From JBNKFV01 sp050289485 (lineage in GTDB: Bacteria; Pseudomonadota; Gammaproteobacteria; Pseudomonadales; Cellvibrionaceae): 64,000 nt of DNA. Each line of letters starts with the position of its first letter. The first letter of the stretch is position 1. Where the stretch lies: assembly GCA_050289485.1 (NCBI GenBank), contig JBNKFV010000010.1, positions 1 to 64,000 on the forward strand, read 5' to 3'. Under the pieces are notes generated by a model. That model had not been told where the DNA came from. It searched no databases and worked only from the letters and a program-made list of their open reading frames with translations. Both the position numbers and the translations under genes were made by a program. Shown piece by piece: positions 24,765 through 33,650 of this stretch.

Positions 24765-26063
24765 TTAATCAAAGTAAGGTGACCAAGCGGGCTCTCTAAC
24801 ATCACCACGCTTGGACGGCAGGCGGAATTTTACACCAGCATCCATAGAAACAGCAGCGAGAATTCCCTTGTTTCCCGCCTTTGTCGCATAAATCAGCATA
24901 GCTCCGTTAGGGGCGATGCTGGGCGATTCGTCTAGTTGCGTCTCAGTTAAGAGGCGCATATTTCCAGTTTTTAAATCCTGGGTGGCAATCTGAAATACGT
25001 CGGTTTCACGGTGCACCATGACCAACGTTTTGCCATCTGGCGATATACGGCCGCGAGCATTGTAATTACCCTCAAAGGTCAAACGCTCAACACGTCCGCT
25101 GGCCAGTGTTACTTGATAAATTTGCGGCTGCCCACCCCGGTTGGAGGTAAAGATAATACCCTTGCCATCTGCCGTCCAATTCGGCTCGGTGTCAATGGCA
25201 AAATGCCGCGTCACTCGGGTTAGCTGCTTGGTTGCTAAATCAAGCACATAAATTTCCGGGTTGCCGTCTTTCGAAAGTACTACGGCAAGTTTGGTGCCAT
25301 CCGGTGACCAGGCAGGTGCACCGTTCAAGCCCTTGAAATTAGTCACCTGCTCACGCTTTGCCGTGGCAATTTCCTGTACAAATACCGCCGGACGACTGGT
25401 TTCAAATGACACATAAGCTACACGCTTGCCATCTGGCGACCAACTGGGCGACAGCAATGGCTGCTTCGACGTTAACAGTACTTTTTCACGTGCACCGTCG
25501 GCATCTGCCAGCATTAAACGATATTGCGACTGCCCAGGCAGCTCGCTAAGCAGCGCTTCCACATAAACAATTTTGGTAGAAAACGCTCCGCGAATACCGG
25601 TAATCGCCTGATAAATCTTGTCTGCAGCAAAGTGCGCCATGTCGCGCAATTGAGCCGCAGTACCGCTGACCGATTGCAGTGGTAGCACCCGGCGCTGCCC
25701 CACTACATCATAAAGCTCAAAATTCAGCTCCCAACCACCGGTTACCGCGCTCAATTTGCCAATAACCAGATATTCAGAACCCAACATGCGCCAGTCGCGG
25801 TAGTAAATCTCCCGCTCTGTTGACGGAAATGCCAGCATGTCGCGCGGTGCCATAGCGTCAAACTGGCCACTGCGTTGCAAATCTGCTCGCACAATCGATG
25901 CAACATCTTCGGGGAGCCTAGCACCACCTTGCACAGCAAAAGGCACTACCGCAATAGGGGTGGGGTTATCGGTGCCCTTGTCAATAACAATGGTCAACTC
26001 TGCCTTCGCCAGCAGAGGCACAAATACTATTAACAGCAAACAAGTACGAATCAATCCTGTCAT
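24765..26063 (-). CDS. tolB: Tol-Pal system beta-propeller protein TolB
   Basis: 432 residues, ATG 26063 overlapping the tolA stop (TGATG). Signal peptide, N-terminal alpha/beta domain (IAVVPFAVQGGARLPEDVASIVRADLQRSGQFDAM), then a six-bladed propeller made of WSPDGKRVAYVS-type repeats (LLSPSWSPDGK, APAWSPDGTKLAVV, RISPDGKTLVMV). It is a periplasmic partner of Pal and TolA. Complete and in canonical order. Confidence 0.97.
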   Translation of the reverse strand: MTGLIRTCLLLIVFVPLLAKAELTIVIDKGTDNPTPIAVVPFAVQGGARLPEDVASIVRADLQRSGQFDAMAPRDMLAFPSTEREIYYRDWRMLGSEYLVIGKLSAVTGGWELNFELYDVVGQRRVLPLQSVSGTAAQLRDMAHFAADKIYQAITGIRGAFSTKIVYVEALLSELPGQSQYRLMLADADGAREKVLLTSKQPLLSPSWSPDGKRVAYVSFETSRPAVFVQEIATAKREQVTNFKGLNGAPAWSPDGTKLAVVLSKDGNPEIYVLDLATKQLTRVTRHFAIDTEPNWTADGKGIIFTSNRGGQPQIYQVTLASGRVERLTFEGNYNARGRISPDGKTLVMVHRETDVFQIATQDLKTGNMRLLTETQLDESPSIAPNGAMLIYATKAGNKGILAAVSMDAGVKFRLPSKRGDVREPAWSPYFD

Positions 26064-26860
26064 CACAATCTCAAATCCTGAGGGTTAAACTCTAAGCGAA
26101 GTTGCCTGAAGTAGCGCTCGAACACTTCAGGAGGCATATCTTTTACCTCAGAAAACTGTTCGATTTTTTTCACAGCCTGCTCCGCAGAGCGGTCAAAGGC
26201 TGAATTACCACTACTTTTTACCACACTCACGCTAACCACCCTACCGGTCGGAACCAGTTGCATCAACAACTCACATTTCATGCCGTTGCGTGCAGAAGGC
26301 GGTCGGCTCCAATTTTGTTCAATGCGCTGCGCAATGACAGCAATATAACTTTGTGCTTCCTGCGCCTGCTCCTGCGCGGCGATGCGATTTGCCTCTTCCG
26401 CTAGCTCGTCGGCCATCGCTTGCTCTCGTTCGCGGCGCATTTGCGCTTCACGCTCAGCTGCGGCTTTCTTTTCAGCTGCGGCTTTTTCCGCGGCGAGACG
26501 TTCGCGTTCTTTCTGTTCGCGCTGCTTACGCGCTTTTTCAGCCGCAGCTTTTTCTTGTTCACGCTTTTGCCGCGCCTGTTCAGCGCGCTTCTGTTCCGCC
26601 AGTTTCTTCTGCCGTTCCTGCTCCCGCCGCTGCTTGGTTAAATCAATTTTCTGCGGCTTCGGCTTCTGGGCTGCCGGCTTTTTAACCGACTGAGGTTTTA
26701 ACTCTACTAATTTAGCCGGCACGTAATTCGGTCTTACATTGCGTTCTGGCTTTTCTGTACTGACAATACCCAGCAGCAATATAGCCGCCAGTGCTCCGTG
26801 CATCGCAATACTGATGCAAGCGGGACCAAGATAGGTGCTAAAACCGGAAGATTTGCGCAT
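26063..26860 (-). CDS. tolA: TolA cell-envelope integrity protein
   Basis: 265 residues from ATG 26860 (MRKSSGFSTYLG). One N-terminal transmembrane helix (ISIAMHGALAAILLLGI) is followed by a long Lys/Glu/Ala/Gln-rich helical domain spanning the periplasm and a C-terminal TonB-like domain (YIAVIAQRIEQNWSRPPSARNGMKCELLMQLVPTGRVVSVSVVKSSGN). It couples the TolQR motor to Pal. The helical domain is shorter than in E. coli but the architecture is complete. Confidence 0.95.
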   Translation of the reverse strand: MRKSSGFSTYLGPACISIAMHGALAAILLLGIVSTEKPERNVRPNYVPAKLVELKPQSVKKPAAQKPKPQKIDLTKQRREQERQKKLAEQKRAEQARQKREQEKAAAEKARKQREQKERERLAAEKAAAEKKAAAEREAQMRREREQAMADELAEEANRIAAQEQAQEAQSYIAVIAQRIEQNWSRPPSARNGMKCELLMQLVPTGRVVSVSVVKSSGNSAFDRSAEQAVKKIEQFSEVKDMPPEVFERYFRQLRLEFNPQDLRL

Positions 26861-26879
26861 AATCAGTTGCCGCCAGCCC

Positions 26880-27311
26880 CTAAGGATTCTGCGGCGGATC
26901 AGTAACCAGCCCCACCGATGGGGCGCCGGCATTCTGCAGCTCCGACATCAACTGCACTACTTTACCATAGGGCACCATATGATCACCCCATACCAACACG
27001 GGCGTATTAGGCTTTTGTTTGAGCACCTTGGCTACCGTTTCTTTTATCACCGCCAGTGGTTTTTCTTTCTCACCATCACCACCCACGTTTAAAAAATAAC
27101 TGCCGTCTTTTTTGATCGATACAATCAAGGGCTCATCATCTTTTTGATCGATCGGCGTGGAAGGTGCCTGCGGCAGCTCCACCTTTACCCCCTGCATCAG
27201 CAACGGTGCCGTGACCATAAACACCACCAGCAGTACCAACATCACGTCGATGTATGGCACCACATTGATTTCAGCCATGGGCTTGCGGCCGCTTTTCTTG
27301 GGCTTATTCAT
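26880..27311 (-). CDS. tolR: TolR, ExbD-family motor subunit
   Basis: 143 residues from ATG 27311. N-terminal MAEINVVPYIDVMLVLLVVFMVTAPLL contains the essential membrane aspartate of the ExbD/TolR family, which takes protons in the TolQR motor. The periplasmic domain follows. The gene sits between tolQ and tolA in the usual order. Confidence 0.96.
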   Translation of the reverse strand: MNKPKKSGRKPMAEINVVPYIDVMLVLLVVFMVTAPLLMQGVKVELPQAPSTPIDQKDDEPLIVSIKKDGSYFLNVGGDGEKEKPLAVIKETVAKVLKQKPNTPVLVWGDHMVPYGKVVQLMSELQNAGAPSVGLVTDPPQNP

Positions 27312-27319
27312 AGACAAAC

Positions 27320-28009
27320 CTAGTGCGCTTTACCGTGAACCTGGCGATGCAAAATTGACGAAAACTCTTCGGCGAAGGTTTCGTAATTGCTGCGCAGGGC
27401 TTCGGCACGGGCGGAAAACCGGTTATAGGCCAGTACGGCTGGAATAGCGGCGAACAAGCCCATTGCTGTGGCAACCAAGGCCTCAGAGATACCTGGCGCT
27501 ACCGTTGCCAACGTTGCCTGATGCACCGTGGCCAATCCGCGGAACGAATTCATAATGCCCCATACGGTACCAAACAAGCCGATATACGGACTCACCGAGG
27601 CAACGCTGGCCAGAAAAGGCAGGTGCATCTCTAGCTTTTCTTCCTCGCGCGCCAGAGCAACACGCATGGCACGCTCGGTACCTTCCATAATTGCATCAGC
27701 ATCTACACCGCTTTGCTGGCGCAAGCGCGTGAACTCTTTGAAACCTGCACGAAAAATATTCTCCACGCCGTCGGCAGGCTGGTCTTTGCTACCACCCTGA
27801 CGATAAAGCTGAGTAAGATCAATGCCTGACCAAAACTGGTTTTCAAATGCGTGAAAAGACACTTTGGCTTTGCGTTGATAAGCACCGCGCTGCACGATCA
27901 TTGTCCATGACACAACGGAGGCTACAAACAGTAACAACATCACCAATTGCACCAGTAAACTGGCATTGGCGATTAAGCTGAAAATCGATAACGGCTCTGC
28001 CTGACCCAT
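27320..28009 (-). CDS. tolQ: TolQ, ExbB/MotA-family motor subunit
   Basis: 229 residues with three transmembrane helices, the second and third in the conserved block HLPFLASVASVSPYIGLFGTVWGIMNSF...GISEALVATAMGLFAAIPAVLAYNRF. With TolR it forms the proton channel energising TolA. Complete; starts 69 bases after the ybgC stop. Confidence 0.97.
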   Translation of the reverse strand: MGQAEPLSIFSLIANASLLVQLVMLLLFVASVVSWTMIVQRGAYQRKAKVSFHAFENQFWSGIDLTQLYRQGGSKDQPADGVENIFRAGFKEFTRLRQQSGVDADAIMEGTERAMRVALAREEEKLEMHLPFLASVASVSPYIGLFGTVWGIMNSFRGLATVHQATLATVAPGISEALVATAMGLFAAIPAVLAYNRFSARAEALRSNYETFAEEFSSILHRQVHGKAH

Positions 28010-28078
28010 AATATATTTGCCCGATTTATCCCAAAATTTGACGGTTTACGTAAACACTTGCAGCCCAGACCCGCATGG

Positions 28079-28492
28079 CTAGACTGCCGCAATTTGCCAC
28101 TGGCGAATAGCGTTGTACAACTCACCCGGCATTGCCTGGGGTTTCATTGCCTGCTGCGACACACACGCTACTTTGATCTCACCCTCACACAACAATTCGT
28201 CATTACGCCAGGCTCGTTGCTCAAACACAACGTAACTTCGCGCAAGCTGTTTAACCGAGGTGGTAATGTGTAACAAGTCATCAAGACGCGCAGAGCGGCG
28301 ATAATTGATAGCAGCGGAATGCACAACCAGTAATTTATCGTCCTCTAAAATTGCGGGCTTATCATACCCTAAGGTACGTAATAATTCTGTGCGTGAACGC
28401 TCCATGAACTTCAAATAGTTTACGTAGTAAACGATTCCCCCTGCGTCCGTGTCTTCGATGTAGACGCGCACCGGTAGAGAAAATTCCCTCAT
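28079..28492 (-). CDS. ybgC: Acyl-CoA thioesterase YbgC
   Basis: 137 residues of a single hot-dog domain. The catalytic aspartate lies in YIEDTDAGGIVYYVNYLKFMERSRTELL, the standard YbgC signature. It hydrolyses short acyl-CoA or acyl-ACP and sits at the head of the tol-pal operon as in most proteobacteria. Confidence 0.95.
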   Translation of the reverse strand: MREFSLPVRVYIEDTDAGGIVYYVNYLKFMERSRTELLRTLGYDKPAILEDDKLLVVHSAAINYRRSARLDDLLHITTSVKQLARSYVVFEQRAWRNDELLCEGEIKVACVSQQAMKPQAMPGELYNAIRQWQIAAV

Positions 28493-28556
28493 ATGTTTGC
28501 CGCTCTATTGTTAGCTTGCGTTAGCTGAATGCAGGATTAATAAACCTGAACAACCA

Positions 28557-29603
28557 TTAATTATTCAGAAAAGGTTGTAGTTTTTCCGGTATATCGAGCC
28601 CAAAATGACGGTAGGCGTGTGCTGTTAAGATTCTGCCCCTGGGAGTGCGCGCGATATACCCTTGCTGAATCAGGTAGGGTTCGAGCACATCTTCGATGGT
28701 ATCCCGTTCTTCACTGATTGCCGCCGCCAAGGAATCAATACCCACAGGGCCACCACCAAACTTTTCCATCATGGCCAACAGCAGGCGGCGATCCATATGA
28801 TCAAAGCCACTGCTGTCAACATTCAGCATATTCAATGCCTGGTCGGCAACATCGACGGTAACCTGTCCGTCAGCTTTGACTTCGGCAAAATCGCGCACCC
28901 GTCGTAACAATCGGTTAGCAATACGTGGCGTACCGCGCGAACGCTTGGCAATCTCGGCAGCCCCCGCCTCATCCATGGCGATACCCATTAACCGAGCCGA
29001 GCGCGACACAATGTGAGTCAGGTCTGCCACATTATAAAATTCGAGGCGCTGCACGATGCCAAAGCGATCCCGCAGCGGTGAAGTAAGCAAGCCCGCCCGA
29101 GTAGTCGCTCCCACCAGAGTGAAAGGCGGCAAATCAAGTTTGATGGATCGCGCCGCCGGGCCTTCACCAATCATGATATCGAGCTGGTAGTCTTCCATTG
29201 CTGGATACAAGACTTCTTCTACCACGGGGCTGAGACGATGAATCTCATCAATAAACAAGACATCACCAGGCTCAAGGTTTGTCATCATGGCAGCCAGGTC
29301 ACCGGCTTTTTCCAGCACCGGGCCTGAGGTGGTTTTTAAATCAACGCCCATTTCAGCAGCAATAATGTTAGCCAACGTGGTTTTACCCAGCCCCGGCGGG
29401 CCAAATACCAGCGTGTGATCAAGCGCTTCGCCGCGCATCTTTGCGGCACTCATAAAAATTTCCATCTGCTCGCGCACCACCGGCTGACCAATGTAGTCTG
29501 CCAACCGCTTTGGCCGTACGGCGCGATCTTGCACATCTTCCTGCACAGTGGTCGCTGCGGGGCTAATAATACGGCTGGTGCTGAGCTGATCTTTTTCGAT
29601 CAT
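28557..29603 (-). CDS. ruvB: Holliday junction DNA helicase RuvB
   Basis: 348 residues. AAA+ ATPase that drives branch migration with RuvA. Walker A GPPGLGKTTLANIIA, Walker B LFIDEIHRL, sensor 1 in LVGATTRAGLLTSPLRDRFG, and the C-terminal winged helix (LIQQGYIARTPRGRILTAHAYRHFG). Complete; 65 bases after ruvA. Confidence 0.98.
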   Translation of the reverse strand: MIEKDQLSTSRIISPAATTVQEDVQDRAVRPKRLADYIGQPVVREQMEIFMSAAKMRGEALDHTLVFGPPGLGKTTLANIIAAEMGVDLKTTSGPVLEKAGDLAAMMTNLEPGDVLFIDEIHRLSPVVEEVLYPAMEDYQLDIMIGEGPAARSIKLDLPPFTLVGATTRAGLLTSPLRDRFGIVQRLEFYNVADLTHIVSRSARLMGIAMDEAGAAEIAKRSRGTPRIANRLLRRVRDFAEVKADGQVTVDVADQALNMLNVDSSGFDHMDRRLLLAMMEKFGGGPVGIDSLAAAISEERDTIEDVLEPYLIQQGYIARTPRGRILTAHAYRHFGLDIPEKLQPFLNN

Positions 29604-29668
29604 GATTGTACAAACTCGTGTTCAACAAGTGGAAAGGTAAATAGCACAGGTAAACGCTATTATGCCGC

Positions 29669-30292
29669 TTATGCCGGGGCCATACTACGCAGAGCCTGCC
29701 GAATCAGGGCTTCACTGGTGGTGATGGTTTTGTCTTTACTCGCCACAGCGATCATTTTTGCTGCTTCAGTAGGCTTATAGCCCAATGCGATCAAGGCACT
29801 TTCTGCTTCTGCCAGCTGATCGTTGGCGGCGCTGGACTGCGAGACTTCACCATTACCGGCAGTTGCCATAATAGGCAAGTCAACCTGCCATTCTTTAAGC
29901 CGGTCGCGCATTTCAATTACCAGGCGCTCAGCGGTTTTTTTACCCACACCCGGCACTTTCACCAAGGCGGATACGTTGTCGTCCATCACGCACTGTACGA
30001 ACACCTTGGCCTCCATACCCGACAAAATGGCCAGCGCCATTTTGGGGCCCACGCCACTGACCTTGATCAAGGCGCGAAACAGGCGACGATCATCGAGACT
30101 GACAAAACCAAACAACTGATGCAGGTTTTCACTGATACTCAGATGGGTATGCAAGGTGACCTTCTCGCCCACGCCAGGAAGCTGGTAAATACTGGTCATC
30201 GGGGCCTGAATCTCATACCCCACACCATTAACATCAACCAGCAGCTCCGGTGGCTGTTTGTGCAGAAGTACGCCGTGAATTCTTCCGATCAT
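29669..30292 (-). CDS. ruvA: Holliday junction DNA helicase subunit RuvA
   Basis: 207 residues. Domain I OB fold (MIGRIHGVLLHKQPPELLVDVNGVGYEIQAP), domain II with paired helix-hairpin-helix motifs (ISGVGPKMALAILS, VPGVGKKTAERLVIEM), and domain III (LIALGYKPTEAAKMIAVA) that contacts RuvB. It binds the junction as a tetramer. Complete and adjacent to ruvC and ruvB. Confidence 0.98.
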   Translation of the reverse strand: MIGRIHGVLLHKQPPELLVDVNGVGYEIQAPMTSIYQLPGVGEKVTLHTHLSISENLHQLFGFVSLDDRRLFRALIKVSGVGPKMALAILSGMEAKVFVQCVMDDNVSALVKVPGVGKKTAERLVIEMRDRLKEWQVDLPIMATAGNGEVSQSSAANDQLAEAESALIALGYKPTEAAKMIAVASKDKTITTSEALIRQALRSMAPA

Positions 30293-30324
30293 GTAAATAC
30301 CTTTTCTTGTTGCACCATACCCTG

Positions 30325-30843
30325 TTACACCATGCGCCCGCGACGAAACGAGCGCGCGCTACTGATGCGGATCATATGCTGTTGGGTGTTGGCATGGCAC
30401 AGCGCCACCGCCAACGCATCGGCAGCATCTTCCTGCGGGCAGGCGCTCAGCTTGAGAAGCTGTTTTACCATGTGCTGCACCTGAGCTTTATCAGCCGCCC
30501 CATAACCCACAACTGACTGCTTTACTTTTTTCGCTTCATATTCAGAGACCGCCAACCCGTGATTAACACCAGCAACAATCGCTGCACCTCGCGCCTGCCC
30601 CAGTTTTAGAGCTGAGCTTGCACTTTTAGCCATAAAGACCTGCTCAATGGCCATCTCCTGCGGGCAGTACTCTTCAATAATCTCGGTGATCGCATCAAAA
30701 ATCACTTTTAGCCGCTCGGGCAAACTCACGGCAGGCAAGCGTATAACACCACTGGAAACGTACTCGCATTTAGAGCCGATCTGATTGACCACGCCAAAGC
30801 CGGTTTTGAGTGAGCCGGGGTCCACCCCCAAGATAAGCGCCAT
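30325..30843 (-). CDS. ruvC: Crossover junction endodeoxyribonuclease RuvC
   Basis: 172 residues. The RNase-H fold with acidic active site: Asp in ILGVDPGSLKTGFGVV, Glu in MAIEQVFMAKSASSALKLGQARG, and the C-terminal DAADALAVALCHAN. It resolves Holliday junctions. In many gammaproteobacteria yebC and aspS lie close upstream; here a five-gene block intervenes. Confidence 0.98.
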   Translation of the reverse strand: MALILGVDPGSLKTGFGVVNQIGSKCEYVSSGVIRLPAVSLPERLKVIFDAITEIIEEYCPQEMAIEQVFMAKSASSALKLGQARGAAIVAGVNHGLAVSEYEAKKVKQSVVGYGAADKAQVQHMVKQLLKLSACPQEDAADALAVALCHANTQQHMIRISSARSFRRGRMV

Positions 30844-30998
30844 GCACGGATACCGTACTGAAAATTACTGTGAATTTATCCAGTGCGCAGTGTCCCAAGG
30901 CTGCCGGATCAGGTCAAGCAGAAGCGTATGGGAGATGTCTATAGCAGAATAAAAAACCGGTGTTACACAACGTAGCGGTGCACACCGGTAAAGGGGGA

Positions 30999-31595
30999 TC
31001 AGGCTTTGGTGATAATCCAACTCACCATCGGTACAGAGCGCTGGGTAAGCACAACTTGCCCGCTAAAGGTCTGCGCCACAGGGGTAAGCAACTCAGCAAG
31101 CCGCAGAGGCCAATGGGGGCCAGCCGCGGCAAGCTGGACCGACACGGCTTCGAGCACGCCCTCGCCCTTGTGGGTTGCAAGTGCTCTGCCGGTGTGAACG
31201 ATATGCCCGCTCACTTGGGCCCGACAATCTTTTGCGGCTTCACACAACAATAGAAAATCGGCGTAGCTGCATATTCCCATTATGGCTGTACTTGTTGTGG
31301 CTGTACTTGTTGTGGCTGTACTTCGGGGGGATAGCAGGGAAAATGTGTCGCGAGCAAACCGAAAGCGATCAGCCCCCAGTGGCTCAATTCGAGCACCAGC
31401 AGCCTCTGCAACGACGGCAAAAGCCCGTGCAGCGGGCAGCTCGTGATCATAGATTACATGGGTAATCGGCAAATCTTGCTCATTGGCACTGGCAGCGGGC
31501 AGTGCCATAAAGGCTGCACTAGCTGCGCTTGCAGCAACAAGAAACCCTCGGCGCGTTATGCTTGGCGATGCTGAACCCTTCGAAAAACTCGTCAT
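30999..31595 (-). CDS. Tat-exported protein of unknown function in the aromatic-oxidation block
   Basis: 198 residues from ATG 31595, with an alternative GTG at 31604 directly after the cytochrome stop. The N-terminus has a twin-arginine signal (ITRRGFLVAASAASAAFMALPAASA). The mature part has HVIYDHELPAARAFAVVAEAAGARIEPL, a TATTSTATTSTA linker encoded by a 15-base tandem repeat, then a domain ending VSWIITKA. No family is recognised; Tat export hints at a folded or cofactor-bearing protein or one exported with a partner. It is the last gene of the same-strand block and may assist the flavocytochrome. It appears intact. Confidence 0.7.
   Translation of the reverse strand: MTSFSKGSASPSITRRGFLVAASAASAAFMALPAASANEQDLPITHVIYDHELPAARAFAVVAEAAGARIEPLGADRFRFARDTFSLLSPRSTATTSTATTSTAIMGICSYADFLLLCEAAKDCRAQVSGHIVHTGRALATHKGEGVLEAVSVQLAAAGPHWPLRLAELLTPVAQTFSGQVVLTQRSVPMVSWIITKA
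31284..31323. repeat. 15-base tandem repeat inside the Tat-protein gene
   Basis: GGCTGTACTTGTTGT is repeated twice exactly (31284-31298, 31299-31313) plus a partial third copy. The period is a multiple of three, so copy-number change would keep the frame and alter the TATTS linker length. Confidence 0.9.
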
Positions 31596-31604
31596 GGATG
31601 CCAC

Positions 31605-31940
31605 CTATTTTTTCTTGTGCGCGGTTGCCAGATACGCTGCTATTGCGCGCAGTTTTTCATCACTGACTTCACCTCGGGGAATCGGGGGCATGTTGCCAAT
31701 GCCATTGCGGGCAAACATCATCACGTAATCCACCGTAAGATTGTCTCGCTCGGTTAAGACGGCGGGCTGAACACGGCGCGCTAACAACCCAGTCCCCATA
31801 CCGAACTGGTCATGACACATGCCGCAATACTCTTTAAACAATGCCTTACCATTCAAGGCCGACGTATTAAATTCACCCGCATTTGCGCCGCCTGCGACAA
31901 GCAGCATCACACCGCAGATCATCAGAGTTAATCGTTTCAT
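31605..31940 (-). CDS. c-type cytochrome, probable partner of the flavoprotein
   Basis: 111 residues with a signal peptide (LMICGVMLLVAGGANA). One heme-binding CGMCH (Cys39, Cys42, His43) and an axial-ligand Met84 in IGNMPPIPRG define a small class-I cytochrome c. It lies 15 bases downstream of the VAO/PCMH-type flavoprotein. This matches the flavocytochrome layout of 4-cresol dehydrogenase (PchF plus PchC) or eugenol hydroxylase, in which electrons pass from FAD to heme in the periplasm. The stop abuts the next gene. Confidence 0.88.
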   Translation of the reverse strand: MKRLTLMICGVMLLVAGGANAGEFNTSALNGKALFKEYCGMCHDQFGMGTGLLARRVQPAVLTERDNLTVDYVMMFARNGIGNMPPIPRGEVSDEKLRAIAAYLATAHKKK

Positions 31941-31955
31941 ACTTTACACTCCCTC

Positions 31956-33551
31956 TTATGCTCCTCTGCCTGAACTGCCTGGAGTAGGGCCTGAACTGCT
32001 GGCGTAAGCGCCAGGCCAAATACCACTTTTACCGGGCGCAATAATTCCCCCAGGGTCTAGCGCATTTTTGACTTTCTCGTTGAGGCGCTGCAACGCATGA
32101 TCATTAAAGTCGTAGGTATCGGCAACCGCATCCATCAAGTCGAGGTGAGTACGATATTCGGCATAACCCGCTTCGCGAGTGACTTTAATCAGCTCACGAA
32201 TAAACGGGTCAACCTTGGCCATCATGGCCGAATCATCTTTGTTGAACAGTGCGGCATTCACGTTGACTAAGTGACGCTCACCAAAGGCAAAGCTCGCTTG
32301 GTAATCCATTCCGTACTCTTTATAAATGGCATACGTGCGCCGGAACTGCTCCATCGCCAGCTTGCCAGATTGCGGCAATACCGGTGAAAAACCTATATGG
32401 CCACCGCGCCCTCCATGCCAGTTAGCATTTTGCATGGGGAAAGTGAGGGGCACACCCATCCAGCCACCGGCTACCGGTGAAATAGGGTCACCTTTACGCC
32501 AGATGGAGCGTTTCATGGACAAAGGCTTCAGTTTCGCCAGCTCTTTTTCGAGAATACCCAGCTTCAACTGATTAATCTCTTCACGCTCATACAAGCGTAA
32601 ACTCACGCTCCACCATCCCATGTTGTATTGCTTGCGAATAGCGCTGATCACCTCGTCGGAAAGCGCACCGGGCTTGTCCGTCCACTGATCGCGAGTGGTC
32701 AACACAGCAGCTGCCCGCAACCAGTTACCAATCGTAGGCGATTGCTGCAAAAACCCTTCACGACGCAGCGGCCCTAAGGTGTCCACCAGAGGGCCAAGGT
32801 CGGTCTCGTTATCAAGTTCAATATCGATACCCATCACTGAGTCGGCGGCGGGCATCAGCCACATGCCCATTTTGGTGACCACACCAAAATTAGACTGGGC
32901 AAAGAGATGATCCCATGAAGGGCCATAACCGTAGCGGTATAGCTGCCATGTATTACCACCTTCAATGGCCCCCATGCCGGTACGCACCAGATCACCATCG
33001 GGCAGTACTACTTCGAGCCCACAGATATTTTTGGCATGTTCACCATAGGGGGTATAGCCCACACCACGGTCCAGTGCATTACCCATCACCGAACCCCAGC
33101 TGTTGCCGGGTACCGAAAGCCAAAGAGGAATATTGCGCGACTGCAGATAATCGTACAGGTCGTAAAAGCCCACGCCCGGCTCCAGCAGCACCGTGCCGTT
33201 TTCAACATCCACCTCGATTTTCTTCATGCGCGACATATCGAGCACGACACTGCCGCTCAATACCGGTGCAGAACCGCCGTAACCCAGGTTTTTACCTCGG
33301 CCAATCGGCCACAACGGCACACGGTATTCGGCGGCAATTTTGACAATCGCCTGCACCTCTTCTGCGGTTAACGGCGCTAAAGCACCCAGTGGGTGGTGCA
33401 GGCTGTCGTTAATAGCAAATTTATCCTGATAGGTCTGACGATCCAGCGGGGTAAAAAATACGTTGTCACGGCCTATCACCTTCTCAAACCGGCTAATGGC
33501 AATGGCCAGTTTGTCTTCGGTAAGGCCCGGTGGCATGGGGCGATCGGACAT
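31956..33551 (-). CDS. VAO/4-cresol-dehydrogenase-type FAD enzyme
   Basis: 531 residues. The FAD_binding_4 domain (about residues 55-235) holds PIGRGKNLGYGGSAPV and SVPGNSWGSVMGNALDRGVGYTPYGEH. The cap domain ends in GYAEYRTHLDLMD, matching the active-site Tyr-Arg of vanillyl-alcohol oxidase and 4-cresol dehydrogenase. His385, in GGRGGHIGFSP, falls where VAO and EugO carry their FAD-linked histidine; 4-cresol dehydrogenase uses Tyr there. Family enzymes oxidise para-alkyl or para-hydroxymethyl phenols through quinone methides. A strong ribosome-binding site (GAAGGAG) precedes ATG 33551. No signal peptide is visible, so any periplasmic location would need a partner. The exact substrate (vanillyl alcohol, 4-alkylphenol, eugenol) cannot be fixed. 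Confidence 0.88.
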   Translation of the reverse strand: MSDRPMPPGLTEDKLAIAISRFEKVIGRDNVFFTPLDRQTYQDKFAINDSLHHPLGALAPLTAEEVQAIVKIAAEYRVPLWPIGRGKNLGYGGSAPVLSGSVVLDMSRMKKIEVDVENGTVLLEPGVGFYDLYDYLQSRNIPLWLSVPGNSWGSVMGNALDRGVGYTPYGEHAKNICGLEVVLPDGDLVRTGMGAIEGGNTWQLYRYGYGPSWDHLFAQSNFGVVTKMGMWLMPAADSVMGIDIELDNETDLGPLVDTLGPLRREGFLQQSPTIGNWLRAAAVLTTRDQWTDKPGALSDEVISAIRKQYNMGWWSVSLRLYEREEINQLKLGILEKELAKLKPLSMKRSIWRKGDPISPVAGGWMGVPLTFPMQNANWHGGRGGHIGFSPVLPQSGKLAMEQFRRTYAIYKEYGMDYQASFAFGERHLVNVNAALFNKDDSAMMAKVDPFIRELIKVTREAGYAEYRTHLDLMDAVADTYDFNDHALQRLNEKVKNALDPGGIIAPGKSGIWPGAYASSSGPTPGSSGRGA

Positions 33552-33650
33552 AGTTTCTCCTTCGGCCAGACACCTGTAAAAATTACAACTGCGTGTATCA
33601 GGCCCTGCTTTTATTATGGCTATGCTGGCTACAAGACTTTGCTTACATCA

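Noticed and set aside
26353..26693. Plus-strand frames rich in Ser/Arg/Phe over tolA
   Set aside because: They are mirror images of the Lys/Glu/Ala-rich tolA helical domain.
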